Source: Acestrorhynchus altus (Eukaryota > Chordata > Actinopteri > Characiformes > Acestrorhynchidae). From it: a DNA stretch of 64,000 nucleotides. The notes beneath the pieces are model-generated. The model was not told the origin of the DNA. It did no database searches and was given only the letters and a program-made list of their open reading frames with translations. Made by a program: the position numbers and the translations under genes. Each line of letters starts with the position of its first letter. Within the stretch, counting starts at the first letter, position 1. The stretch is taken from the NCBI GenBank assembly GCA_034509495.1, contig CM067507.1, positions 21,651,121 to 21,715,120 of the forward strand. The letters are read 5' to 3'. Shown one piece after another: positions 12,103 through 22,750 of this stretch.

Positions 12103-12536
12103 CTTGTCTGAAAGTGACAATATGCACACAATTGTTGTTATAGTTCAGTCACAGTGTTGCTCACTGTATGTTTACCACACTGAGCCCATTTCTGTATGCT
12201 ATTTATTTCTCTACTACACTGAAAAAGTTGAACACAAGCTAAACATTCTGCGTGTTAATGATTGTGCCAGATCATTTTCCAGAAAGAGCAGCGACTGCTC
12301 CAATCCTTTTCCTTTTTGTTTGTGTTTCAGTAATACATAGCAAGAAAGGGGTCTTCTGTTCATGCTGATTTACTTTTTTCTTGGTGCTTCATACAATGTA
12401 AGATTTGGTCAAAGCAGAAAGAGCACTAATTCTGGCCATAATGTCTGTTCTAGAATGATCTATGCAAAATATACATTAACATTCAATATTAATACAGAAA
12501 ATCATTTTTCCATATTTTAAACCATTTAAGCTGGTG

Positions 12537-12650
12537 TCTGTATTCATAAAGTTTCTTAAAATGAAACGGCTGATCTAGGAACATCGATGACCATATTGAC
12601 AGGAACCGATCTAGATCAGCACTCCTGAGAAGCTGCATGAATTCAGGCCC
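12537..12650. mobile_element. Short dispersed palindromic repeat
   Basis: It contains inward-facing 'tctgtattcataaag' and 'gctgcatgaattcag', with internal 'gatctaggaac' and 'gatctagatcagcactcct' blocks. This resembles a small fold-back element common in fish genomes. Class uncertain. Confidence 0.4.
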
Positions 12651-13601
12651 AGAACACGCAACCAAGCTTCAGCTCCCTTTGTAAGCACTGATGAAAGAAC
12701 CCTTTGCTTCAGTCTTGAGTCATTGTTATGCAAGTTAGTTCAAGGCAACTGAGCTCTGCTGTGCAGTCTGGAACATCCAGTTTAATGGTGGCTTCATGTA
12801 GAGACTAGCGTGCTGTTTTTTTGTTTTCTTTATTACTGACTAATGGATTTGCATTTTATTATGCATATGGGCATTGCAACCTTTTAATCGTCTTTCCACA
12901 AATGTGTGTTGCCCCAGTAATCATCATTGTTATAAATGTATGTCACCCAACAGGCAAGTCTCAGTTTTTTAAAAAAAAGTTAATATATAATTCTGTTGTA
13001 AGAATTATCTGCATCATGTTCAAATTTAGGTTAAACTTTATTTTATTATAAGATTTGAGTTGTGTTTAGGATTAGTTTATTTTCCCCCCCCCAAAATAGT
13101 GCAATGAAATGACCACAAAATGTGCTTGTCGTTTATCCTAAATTGTGAGATCAGTATCATACTTTGTCTCAGATATGAGTATGAATTGGTCCTGCTAGGC
13201 TGCATTTACAAGAAACTTCCACGTTCCTCTTTCAGTTTAACACAACCAACTGATTCAACCATTGATTCTTTCTTTTGAGTCCAGCTTTCCTTCCCACAGA
13301 CACAACCCAACGTGACCCATTTAGGTCAGGCTAAAGCAGAGCATAGTAACATGCTAACGGTTGTGAACATCAGAGCAAATGTGCAAAGGGTTATCAGATG
13401 GGGAAACAAATGCTTCCAACAGACTGCTTTTGATACCCAAAGTGTGAGGACAAAAATATAAAGGATCTGTATTTTTACGGAATGTATAATGTGAAAATTC
13501 TCATATGCTTGTTTTGTATAAAGTATTATGTATTATGGCAAAAGTAATAACTTTTTGAATTGAATTAAGCAATATATCAGTGAAACCTTCACATTCTTGT
13601 C

Positions 13602-13607
13602 TTTATT
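13602..13607 (-). terminator. Poly(A) signal of the small minus-strand gene
   Basis: The plus-strand TTTATT is AATAAA on the minus strand, about 66 bases after the TGA stop at 13673. This fits a short 3'UTR for the 72-codon gene. Confidence 0.75.
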
Positions 13608-13672
13608 TTCATTGTACAACATTTTCATGTACAAATGTGAAACTTAAAACTACTGATTATACAGGAATGTGC

Positions 13673-14110
13673 TCATTTGTTCTGTTCCTGAAGTGCTGCA
13701 CAAAGGCCTTTTTCCTGCAAATACACACATACAGAGATAGATGTAGTTATGTCCACTTTGGTGGAGAAAGAAAGAGCAATAACAGGTTACCTGGATTATC
13801 CTCTGAATTGCCATTAAATCATTTAAAACTGTGTCACACAAGACAATTTTCTCATCCATCACAGCCAGCTTTGCACTCAGAGCGTCAAGATCACTCTGAA
13901 AAAGATAATCAATTAGTGTAAGGTGACAGAGCTTCTGAGAAGTCCTAAAAGAACCCACCTCTGTTTCAACAGGGTCTGGCAACTTGCTGGAACCATCAGT
14001 GCATTTTGGTGGATCTGTAACAATTATAACTACATATGTAAATATACTGCTGAGTCAAAATTTAAATGATAAATAGCCAGATCCTGTTGCTGACCTGTCT
14101 GTGATGCCAT
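13673..14110 (-). CDS. Small four-exon gene encoding a 72-residue protein (positional counterpart of human C1orf122)
   Basis: Minus-strand coding exons: 14110-14095 (ATG GCA TCA CAG ACA G), 14014-13959, 13895-13791 and 13714-13673 (TGA). Each is bounded by AG/GT sites, and phases 1, 0 and 0 all match, giving 16+56+105+42 bases. The protein starts MASQTDPPKC. Residues ~25-58 are an amphipathic, coiled-coil-like helix (SDLDALSAKLAVMDEKIV... then NDLMAIQRIIQ), and it ends GLCAALQEQNK. It has no signal peptide or membrane segment. An AATAAA lies 66 bases past the stop. The gene is convergent with mtf1 and divergent from yrdc, exactly as C1orf122 sits in human. Sequence similarity to C1orf122 is weak (a short D-A-L...C...L helix at best), so orthology rests on position. 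An upstream non-coding exon is likely because a CAG acceptor precedes the ATG. Function unknown. Confidence 0.72.
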
Positions 14111-14139
14111 GAGGGTGTGAGCTGTGGAAACTATGGGCC

Positions 14140-14325
14140 TTGTTAGCTCAATGATTCTAAACTTTGATCCAGGAGATGATACCTACCCCGGATGATTTTG
14201 AGGAGTCCCTGCTTACACACTCCTTTCAACTCTGAGAGGGCTTGTTAATGGGCTGATTAGTTCAGGTGTGTCAGGAGCAAAGAAAGCTCTAAACTATGCA
14301 GGACCAGGCTTAAGAAACTGCCATA
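14140..14325. repeat. Dispersed MITE/hAT-like repeat fragment
   Basis: Blocks such as 'ctaaactttgatccagga', 'gttcaggtgtgtcaggagc' and 'ctctaaactatgcaggacca' are typical of a fish repeat whose arms carry 'aaactctgcaggac'. A related fragment is at 37840-38010. It lies just upstream of the first coding exon of the small gene. Confidence 0.45.
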
Positions 14326-15178
14326 GCTAATTACCTAATGACCTACACATGCAGCTCATTGTGCTTCACTGTGTCCAGAGGCGTGTAGAACAAAGGAAAA
14401 TATAGTACAAAGTAATAGTAATATTTAAGTGATAATAGTAATGTTTTAATTGATGAAGTACATATAATTAAACTTCTATTTAAATAATACATGTACTATT
14501 TTACTATTAGTGAACATTTAAAATAGTTGCATATTTATATTCCACATTTTTTTTTCATTATGACCTGAAAGTGATGAGCTTATCTTCTCTTATGGTACAT
14601 TACAGCGCCCCCTGGTGCTGAATCTTCACTCTGCAGTGTGTGAGCTAGTTCCAGTGATGAAAGCTCTAAAATGTTCTACTTCAACCATTAGCCTGAACAA
14701 CAGCACTAACCTGACTGAGACACAGTAATGCTAATTTAAGGTACCATTCGATTAAGATAAGAAATAAGGTTATAAGCCTTATTATCCCACAGGGGTAAAT
14801 TTGCTGTAGATAAAGACCAGTAAGTAGACAAAGATGCACATTATACAAAATATAAGATATGTTATAGTAATTAATAAATAAACATATTAGCAAAAAAAAA
14901 ATTTATATATATATATATATGTATACACACAAATTTACAAGTTTACACATGCAATTGTATGGATAAAAAAATAAGCAGTTTCTGAACAGGTATTGACAAG
15001 ATCTTGCACAGAGTTTATAGATGTTGCACAGAACCTGTGTAGGTATTCACGTTCTTGCACTGTTGTCTGTCACAGCAGTTATATAAAGAGTGAAAATATT
15101 GGCATTCAAAAAAGTGTTACAGGTGATTAGGTATAGCAGTAAATATTTCACATTAAATCGTGATAAAACATGGGTATA

Positions 15179-15285
15179 TACAATGCATCCGAGAAATATT
15201 CACAGTGCTTTCCTTTTGGCATATTTTGTTATGTTAGAGCCTTATTTCAAGCTGGATTAAATGCATTTTTCCCTCAAAATATAGG
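15179..15285. mobile_element. Solo Tc1-like terminal repeat fragment
   Basis: 'tacaatgcatccgagaaata' followed by 'ttcacagtgctttcc' and 'ttgttatgttagagcctta' matches the end of the element at 7792-8701. No second end is nearby. Confidence 0.75.
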
Positions 15286-15490
15286 TAAGAAATGGGTATA
15301 TATGGGTATATAAATATGGGTATCTATGGGTATATAGGTAAGATATGGGTATTTATGGGTATGTAGGTGTGAAATGGGTATGATAATATAGATCATATAT
15401 AGGTATTTATGAGTATATAGATAAGATAGGTATTTCTGAGTATATAGGTCAGATAAGGGTATTTGAGTGTATTTAGGTCAGACATGGGTA
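15286..15490. repeat. Degenerate minisatellite of 'gggtat(a/t)tatgggtatataggtaaga' type
   Basis: The motif 'gggtat' recurs about a dozen times with variable spacers ('atatgggtatctatgggtat', 'aggtcagata'). It begins exactly at the edge of the Tc1 fragment, so the array may have grown from the element terminus. Confidence 0.8.
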
Positions 15491-15879
15491 TTTAAGTGAG
15501 ATGTGAGATATAAGATTTCTCAGTTAGATGAGCCTCTCATTGTGTTGAAACACTGTACACGTGCAGTCTTATTAAGAGAAAAGTGTGTCTGTCGCCGTTA
15601 GAGACTGCACACAGTCTCTCAGGATCAAACTCCTGGTAAGTAAATCTCAGGTCTTTCCGGTAAGAATATAAAAGTTTCATCATCGTGGGCAAAGTTAGTA
15701 ACTGTGCAGCTCTAGCTTCAGCGCTCAGACATGCAAATATTAACACCGCATATAAATACTAAACCTACACTCTAACCTGTGACTGAACAAGGCAACGTTT
15801 GATTATCGGAAACAGACTTTTATTATAGTTTTGACAAATTCACTGTTCTGTCATCCGGTGACACCCGTTTCCTCAATTT

Positions 15880-16140
15880 CACTGTCCCAAATAAACCGTG
15901 AACATTTAATAGAGAGCTGGGGTGTAACATTTAGATTAAAAATATGAACTCAACAGTGTCTCTAAATACTGATAGTGATCCCAGGACAGGGGCGCCACAC
16001 AATAGTCGCAGGACTTTTATTTTGAGGTTCGCGGGGTGAGAACGTCACGGCGCGTGGCGGAGGACGGAGAGACGGAGTGGTCTTATGGGCTTCAGTGGGT
16101 TTGTTCGTACGTGTGCTCTGACGTCACACCGCCGTCTGTG
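15880..16140. promoter_or_regulatory. Probable bidirectional promoter between the small gene and yrdc
   Basis: CpG-rich DNA stands out in an AT-rich setting (around 15985-16140: 'ggcgccac', 'cacggcgcgtggcgg'). A half CRE 'cgtcac' lies near 16033 and a full palindromic CRE, TGACGTCA, at 16119-16126. yrdc starts here on the plus strand and the small minus-strand gene lies just to the left. No TATA box was seen. The CRE overlaps the most upstream yrdc ATG, which raises doubt about which ATG is used. Confidence 0.5.
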
Positions 16141-19100
16141 GCCTCTCGGAGTCAGAGTGATGTGTAAAGAGATGAAGACCAGCGTGCTGCGTCTGTTCCA
16201 GCAGCCCTCAGACGAGCCGCTGTCTCAGCCGGAGGACAAACACGGTGCGTTCCTCTCCAGTCTGACGACATACAGCGAGAAACGCTCACACGCGGTTAGA
16301 GGCGAAATCCGGGTCCGGGAAGTGAAAATCCGCCCCAGGACTGTGTCCCGACTGAATGCGGACTGGTGTCTTAACCGCAGAAGAGTCGGACAGAATCCTG
16401 GGACGGATTTGACTTTCTGGACTCGGATTTTCCACCTTTACAGACAGTCGTCGCTCCAAGCCACGTGTTTCTAGATGTCATCAACAGGGATGATCTGATC
16501 GATACTGTAATCACTATCAATCGATATAGCAGTATCGATACTGAGGTTTAATATTGAAAACATGTCTCATTTTATGAAACTAACATGTCTCTGATGCTGA
16601 ACACACACACAGAGAATGAGAGAGAGAAAGAGATACTCTTCAGATCATTTGGAAGAACATCAGGAGAACATGGACACTGGGTGGGGAAATACCACTTTAA
16701 GATCAATATATTTATAGAAACCTAAAAAAAAACCACCACCCTAGACCAGCTTCAGTTGTCTGCTGGTATAAACTGGTTTATATTGGTGTGGTGTTGGTTC
16801 AAAACATGTTTAGTGTTGTGTGGTGGGATGTTTCTGGTGCTGGTTGAACACTATAGCCCTTTTCAAACATATCAAATGTTATATTTATGCTGAGGAACAG
16901 CATATCAACTTTCTTTACTGCAGCATACCACCATTCACCACCACACAGCATATGCTGTTTTTGCTGCTGACCCATCCATGTGCAGATCTGTAATGCATGG
17001 TGTTTTTTTTTTTTTTTGGGGGGGGGGGGGGGGGTTGTTATTTGTTTGTTTTAAGCAAGGCTCTCAGGGGACTCTTGCATCAATTTATCATGAAGCTTTT
17101 ACATTACGGATAATATATGTATCAAATCTTTTCCTCTTTTTTATTAAATATGGGATCATAGTTTGTAAGGACAATGTTCGGGAATGGTGTTTTGTCTGCT
17201 TCACTGTTCAACAGAAAATGCTCAAGTGAGATGAACAAAGTGAAAACTGAAAGATATTGCAGTAGCATATATATATAAATATATGAGAGAGAGATTCATA
17301 AATATTTAATACCTTCATACAGGGTTTCTCAGCCTATGGGCCACGAAGCACTTTCTAGTGCTTAAGGAGATGTTGAGGTCAAAGTTAATGTGAAATTTTT
17401 AATCTAGTGTAAGTAAAAGTCAAGATACCAGTTTGAACTAAACGTTATGTAAACACTAATGGAAATGAACAGTTAATAACATATTACAGATGTAAAACAA
17501 AGCAAATGAAATATTGAGTTTAAAACCATGCAGACAGTGCGGCTGCCTAATGCAGATTATTAGACCAAACCAAAGATGTAGAAGTTTCTTAAACAAAGAA
17601 ATAATGATGTTGCTTAGACAAAAAATACCATCTTTATTGCTCATTTTTGTGAGGTACATTTGAGGCAGATGTTTCTTTGGAGCTGTTATACTGACCATAA
17701 TTCTCACATTTTCAGCATCAGCATGTGAGAAAAGGCAAAAATAATTTTACTTAAAAGTTGAGTTGTGTTTTCTTTGTGGGCTGTTTTGCTTTCTAGTTTT
17801 AAACTGGAATCATAAGTTCTGTGATATCATGGGATCTGATCAGTTTGGTAGTTTAATTATTAAGCTTTATGAATTTGTTACACCTTTGTAATGTTACCTG
17901 TTTTCACCTTAGAAATAAAAGAAATTGATCTTGCTATTGGCATGTTAGCCTTGGTACCACTTACTATTATTCAGATTTGCTGAACTAGTCAGTAGTGTGT
18001 TGTGCATGACTGTAAACAACATATTTTGCTTACCTACAACCCCAATTCCAGTGAAATTGGGACATTTTGTAAAACATAAAAACAGTATTCGATGATTTGC
18101 AAATCCTTTTCAACATATATTCAGTTGAATACACTACGAAACAAGCTATTCAATGTTCAATTTGATAAATTGTTTTGCAAATATGCAACTTTAAGGAAAT
18201 ATATTTGAATAATTGAATTTGAAACTGACATCATTCTGTAACAGATATTTCCACAACAACAGTTTGTTGTTCCATCTACAAATGAAAGGTCAAGTGCAGA
18301 TGTGCGAGGGTAACTTGCACACCTGTGAAGGTTCCATTAATGCTGAAAGGTACATACAGGTTTTGGAGCAACTTATGCTGCCATCAAAGCCACGTCTTTT
18401 TCGAGGACATCCCTGTTTATGTCAGCAAGACAATGCCAACCCACATTCTGCACGTGTTACAACACCGTGGCATTGTAGTAAAAGAGTGCAGAGCCTGCTT
18501 GCATTCCAGACCTGTCTCCCTTTGAAAATGTGTGGCACATTATGAAGCACAAAATATTACAACAGGCAAGAATGAGAAAAATTTCACCTACAAAGCTTCA
18601 ACAATTAGTGTCGTCAGTTCTCAAATGCTCATTGAGTGTGGTTAACAGGAAAGGTGATGGAGCACAGTGGTAAACATGCCCCTGTCCCAACTTTTTTGGG
18701 AATGTGTTGTTGGCATCAAATTCAAAATGAGTGAATATTTGCATAAAACAGTAGTTGATCCATTTGAACATTTAAATATCTTAATGTAATGTATTCAATT
18801 GAATATAGGTTGAAAAGGATTTTGTGAATCATTGTATTTTCATTTATGTTTCACACCAGGTGCCATCTTCATTGGAATTGGGGTTGTAAATATAGTGATT
18901 AATGTATATATGATGCAAATCTACGGAAGTGCATTGCTGCCAAATATAATGTGAAAAAAACTTCAGCTTGTAATTACGACATATTTACAAGAAAGTCTCT
19001 GATGACATTTTTTTAAATGTCAGTGCTGTGGCCTACTAAAAGCAGTAGAGCGTCTTTCAGACAGCTCTTCTCCCATTCTTTTGTTCACAAAACAGCGTCC

Positions 19101-20854
19101 TAAAATCACTGAAATTATATTTTTTAAATTGCAGTGAATCAAGGAATAAACTTTATTTATGGATTTATAATCTGTCCATGTGGCCGGGAACATTTAAGGA
19201 AAACAACAGGAGTCTGTGCAGCAGACGGAAAACAGTAATGGACAGTCTTTAAAGTATGGACACTGTTTAAAAAGTTAACATTGAAAGAAATTAGCTTGTT
19301 GATATCTCTTAAAAACAACCTGCTTTAAGGTTTTTGTATTGTTACACTTAGCAGCGATACGCTTCTGTACGAATCCTTTTTCATTTTGATAATTGCATGC
19401 TTTTCTTGTCTGTTCTGTTTGTTTCTTTCCTTCCTCTGAAATTTAGATGCAGTTCACATTCTAAACTCAACAGTGAAGGCTTTGAAAGATAGACAGGTTG
19501 TTGCTGTTCCTACTGACACAATATATGGCCTGGCCTGCTTGGCTCAGAATTCAGAAGCTATCAAGAGGGTGTACGATATCAAAGGGAGAAATGGAAATAA
19601 GCCTTTGGCAATCTGTGTTGGAGAAATACAAGACATATATAAGTGAGTTTTCTACCGTTATCTCTAGACAACTTGTAAAGCTGATGCTGCTACATCATAA
19701 ATGCACATTTTGTCCACAGATATTGCAAAGTGGTTGTTAAAGAAGAGCTTCTTGAAGATCTCCTCCCTGGTCCAGTGACATTGGTCCTTGAAAGGTCTGA
19801 CACACTTAACACAGACCTCAATCCATTTACTAAGGTGAGTAGCTGACTTTTCTAGGTTTTTAAAATATGTCACCTGGTTCCTTGAAGTGGCATTTATGTA
19901 CCTCTTTGTGTATGATTGACCTGTAGCTTGTAGGAGTTCGGATCCCAGACCACCCTTTTATGAGACGCTTGTGTCAGGTGTGTGACGAGCCACTTGCTTT
20001 AACTAGTGCTAATGTTAGTACACAAGCCAGCACTGTTGCTGTTCATGTGAGTACAGACATTTCATCCATGCACATTTGTGCCATCTTTCAAGACAATTAC
20101 ACATCGTTACACATGCTTTTATTGACCCTTCTTTCATTCTGTGCTTCAAAATAGGAGTTTGAGGATCTGTGGCCAAGACTGGCTGTTGTAGTGGACGGTG
20201 GCCCAATTGGAGACCAAAGTCGACTTGGCTCAACAGTTGTAGACCTCTCTGTTCCTGGCAGATATCATATCATTAGACCTGGTTGGTGAGTTTCGCCCTG
20301 AAAGCAAGTCAGCCAACACTGGATTAACTTAAAATAGAGATAAAGCAATTTACTGGTAGTAAATGTTATGTTAATAAGATAATGTGATGTTACTGCTGAA
20401 ACAAAAACAGCCCGGCCAGCTCAAGCTGATTGACCAGTATAGCCCTTGTTGGACTACAAGCATGATCAACCTGATCTGACTAAACAACCAATATGACAAA
20501 GCTAAATAACCAGTAAGACCTTACTTAACCATGCTGATTGACCAGCATGACCGTGCCAGACAACTAGCATGACTATAATCAAATGCAAGATCTGGTTAAT
20601 TAAATGGTCGAGTTGGTGAGCAGCTTTTCAACCATTTTGGCCATCAATCCATCCAGAATCAGTCAGCAAAAGCTGGTCTTCAGCTGGATTTTTTTATTTT
20701 TCATAATAACAACATAAAAAATAGATTATAAATTGATAAATGTTGAATGTTATGAATGCTTAGATTATCTTTCTCTCTTTCTCACAGTGCTTTTTCAGCT
20801 ACAGTTGCCACACTCGAGAACAAATATGGATTACTGGAGGATTCTGGTAGTTAA
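16085..20854 (+). CDS. yrdc: YrdC-domain threonylcarbamoyl-AMP synthase
   Basis: Exons 16085-16244, 19447-19642, 19720-19834, 19927-20046, 20155-20285 and 20788-20854 (TAA) join in phase to 262 codons. The enzyme makes threonylcarbamoyl-AMP from threonine, bicarbonate and ATP; KEOPS (cytosol) or OSGEPL1 (mitochondria) then uses it to form t6A37 on ANN-decoding tRNAs. Seen motifs are VPTDTIYGLA at residues 74-83, YDIKGRNGNKPLAIC, LLPGPVTLVLE, VRIPDHPF, ALTSANVS and RLGSTVVDLS, in the usual order for the family; the length is close to human (279). The first 25 residues contain four arginines and no acidic residue, which fits a mitochondrial presequence. In-frame ATGs at 16160 (M26) and 16172 (M30) could start a cytosolic form. 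The start was chosen as the first in-frame ATG; with a CRE at 16119-16126, the second or third ATG is a real alternative. It is tail-to-tail with maneal. Confidence 0.95.
16245..18034 (+). other. yrdc intron 1, first part
   Basis: No exon is evident. It holds 'tgatcgatactg...cagtatcgata' inverted text at 16490-16540, 'accagcttcagttgtctgctggt' repeat text near 16745, a T/G homopolymer block (17003-17034), and AT-rich DNA. Intron 1 continues past the transposon at 18035-18888 to the acceptor at 19446 without other recognisable features. Confidence 0.5.
17003..17034. repeat. Homopolymer block: 15 T then 17 G
   Basis: Uninterrupted T run 17003-17017 directly followed by G run 17018-17034. The G run could form a G-quadruplex in principle, but its length is also a known weak spot for sequencing. 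Confidence 0.9.
18035..18888 (+). mobile_element. Tc1/mariner-type transposon, deleted, with ~150-bp inverted repeats
   Basis: It starts 'tacaaccccaattccag' and ends 'tggaattggggttgta' (16-bp perfect ends), and inner 'gatttgcaaatccttttcaa' is mirrored near 18810. A plus-strand DDE transposase remnant is visible: QQDNANPHSARVTT at about 18425-18465 and a degraded 'SPxxNVW' block (LPLKMCGTL) before 18545. The 5' half of the transposase is missing. It lies in yrdc intron 1. Confidence 0.85.
20410..20680. repeat. Degenerate 'accagcatgac' tandem-like repeat
   Basis: 'gaccag' and 'gcatgac' words recur every ~20 bases (for example 'attgaccagcatgaccgtgc' near 20540). It sits in yrdc intron 5. This kind of low-order repeat is frequent in fish DNA. 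Confidence 0.55.
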
Positions 20855-21069
20855 TGAGTTTGCAGTTCACTGCTTCCCTCCAGCTAAAGCATGCATCCAC
20901 TAACTGTTTGACACAGCCTGCTAGACTCAAATTGATTGGACTGAAATGCCATTGATAAGCAACCATGAATATCTTGGGAAATGGGATTGTTCTCCAAGAT
21001 GAGAATATTTAGTTTTTGGATTTCATCTGGCTTTTGGGTTCCGTCATTGAAAGACTTTTTCCACTACTT

Positions 21070-21075
21070 AATAAA
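21070..21075 (+). terminator. yrdc: Candidate yrdc poly(A) signal AATAAA
   Basis: Located 216 bases after the yrdc stop and followed by T/G-rich sequence ('tgtgtgttttgttgg'), as expected downstream of a cleavage site. Confidence 0.65.
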
Positions 21076-22094
21076 ATGTGTGTTTTGTTGGATTTCAGGA
21101 TGTTTTAGTTTTTCATATTCATTTATATTTTGATTTTTCTTATCTGTATTTATTGGCATTTGTGATGTACTGTACTCCATGGAAGAGCTGTTTTACTTGG
21201 AGAATGGACTTACGGTTGGTGGTGCACTTGTACTATGTTTCATTGAGGACCAGAGAGGGGTTTGCTTTCATATAAATATGCACATCAGATATTTCAAATG
21301 ATTACGAATGGCAGATTGTCAGCTGTCATCAATCTGAGGTCTTTTTATATTGATTGTATGTAAATAAATGGAAATTAAAATGTTATATACCACTTTACAT
21401 TTCCTGTGTACCCTCTTGTATCTTGTGTGTGGAGGGGGTGCTTGGAGTTATATGCTTTGCTTGATGACAGTACATGTCTTGTATTTGAAACTCAAACCTC
21501 AGGTGTCTGCTCAAGAAGAATGCATTCAGTCATTAAAACACGTCCCATTATTTTTTTGTCCTTTTCCCACTTTATTAATTAAAAAAACGTCATACTTTGA
21601 CATACAGATATCTGGACTTCATTTAAACAATGCTAATAAATAGTTAATAAACAAGCATTTTAGGAGCAGTAAAATGAACCCAGTGTGGACATCAGCTGTT
21701 GAACGTGTGCCTTCTGAGATGTTTTTCTTCTCCCCACAGTTGTACAGTATGGTTATCTGAGTTGCTTTAGCAGCTCAAACCTCTATCATTTCTCTATCAT
21801 ATCAGCATTTCTATCTGCTGAACTCATTAGATTATTACATTTATTACAGCATTGAGTGAACTTCAAAGAATGTTGTGCTGAAAATCCCAGAAGCTCATCA
21901 CTTAACCATCATCAACCATATTCCAACTGGACTGTCTAGCACCAACACTCATGTCATGCTTAAAAGGATTGAGGTCAGATTGTTTGCCACATTCTGATGT
22001 ATGATGGTAACATTACCTGAATCTGCTCATCTGTTTCTGCATGATTTTATGTACTGCATGGCCTCACATGATTAGATCATTGTTGGAATAATAA

Positions 22095-22325
22095 GTGTAC
22101 AGGTCTTTCCAATACATTGATTGTCCAGATTGTCCAGTGCTAAAGTTTGGAATACCTTTGAGAAGGAACCTGCCATGCAAGCTCTTCGGGAAGAAGGTTG
22201 TAGATGCATGGGAGTCTGTGAAGGGGTTTAAGAAGATTTCCAAGGTATTAAGCAGATCAGATTTAAAACCACTGCCAATTTATCCAGACCAGGCCACCAC
22301 AGTAACCCTTACAAGAGAGGAATAG
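22095..22325 (+). pseudogene. Possible decayed Tc1-type transposase N-terminus
   Basis: The ORF contains KKVVDAWESVKGFKKISKVL followed by a Pro/Thr-rich stretch and TLTREE, which resembles the helix-turn-helix and linker of Tc1 transposases (a KIVDLHKAGxGYKxIAKxL...LTPRE pattern). No inverted repeats were identified and the match is short. Confidence 0.45.
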
Positions 22326-22345
22326 GAAATGGGAAAGTTTACTTG

Positions 22346-22359
22346 TTTATTTATTTATT
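22346..22359 (-). terminator. maneal: Candidate maneal poly(A) signal (overlapping AATAAA repeats)
   Basis: The plus strand reads TTTATTTATTTATT, which is three overlapping AATAAA motifs on the minus strand, about 400 bases past the maneal stop. Confidence 0.45.
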
Positions 22360-22750
22360 CATTGATTGATTCTGAGGGAAAGTGGTATTTTATGACTCAA
22401 ATTCAAGCTGTTACTATAATGACTGGGTGTCAATATCAATTACATTCACCACAGCATAACGCCACATCTGGATAAAGGTCCTTCTTGATGCCACCATTCC
22501 TGCAGATGTGAAGAAATTGTTCCACACTTGCAGGTGGCACGTTCTGCATCCTTGACTAAAGTGTTTTCTCTTTCTGTGCCACTGTATTTTGTATTATGCC
22601 TGTGAATATTCCAAAAGATGAAGGTTGTGGTTGAAACAGAAATGCTTCAGTTCAATATTAAAGGTCTTTGACTATGAAGTCATTAGATAAACCAGTCTCA
22701 CAGAAGCACACACCCCACTCTCCTACCTCCAAGCCAAGCAAAAGTGCAGT

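Larger units (their letters stand above)
9844..13560 (+). other. mtf1: mtf1 3' untranslated region / 3' flank
   Basis: There is no coding exon between the mtf1 stop and the convergent small gene. MTF1 transcripts have long 3'UTRs in other vertebrates, so much of this is probably transcribed. I found no clean AATAAA that fixes its end; AATATA/TATAAA variants occur around 13455-13520. It contains a MITE (11909-12102), a second short repeat (12537-12650), and U-rich and C-rich runs such as 13083-13092. Confidence 0.55.
20855..22750. other. Intergenic region between the convergent genes yrdc and maneal
   Basis: It contains the 3'UTRs of both genes. AATAAA at 21070-21075 and again near 21364 are plausible plus-strand ends for yrdc. 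The reverse complement of AATAAATAAATAAA at 22346-22359 could end maneal on the minus strand. A decayed Tc1-type helix-turn-helix fragment is at about 22095-22325. No further gene was seen. Confidence 0.6.

Noticed and set aside
11778..12143. 121-codon plus-strand ORF in the mtf1 3' flank
   Set aside because: Spans an inverted-repeat element and has no protein motif; treated as chance.
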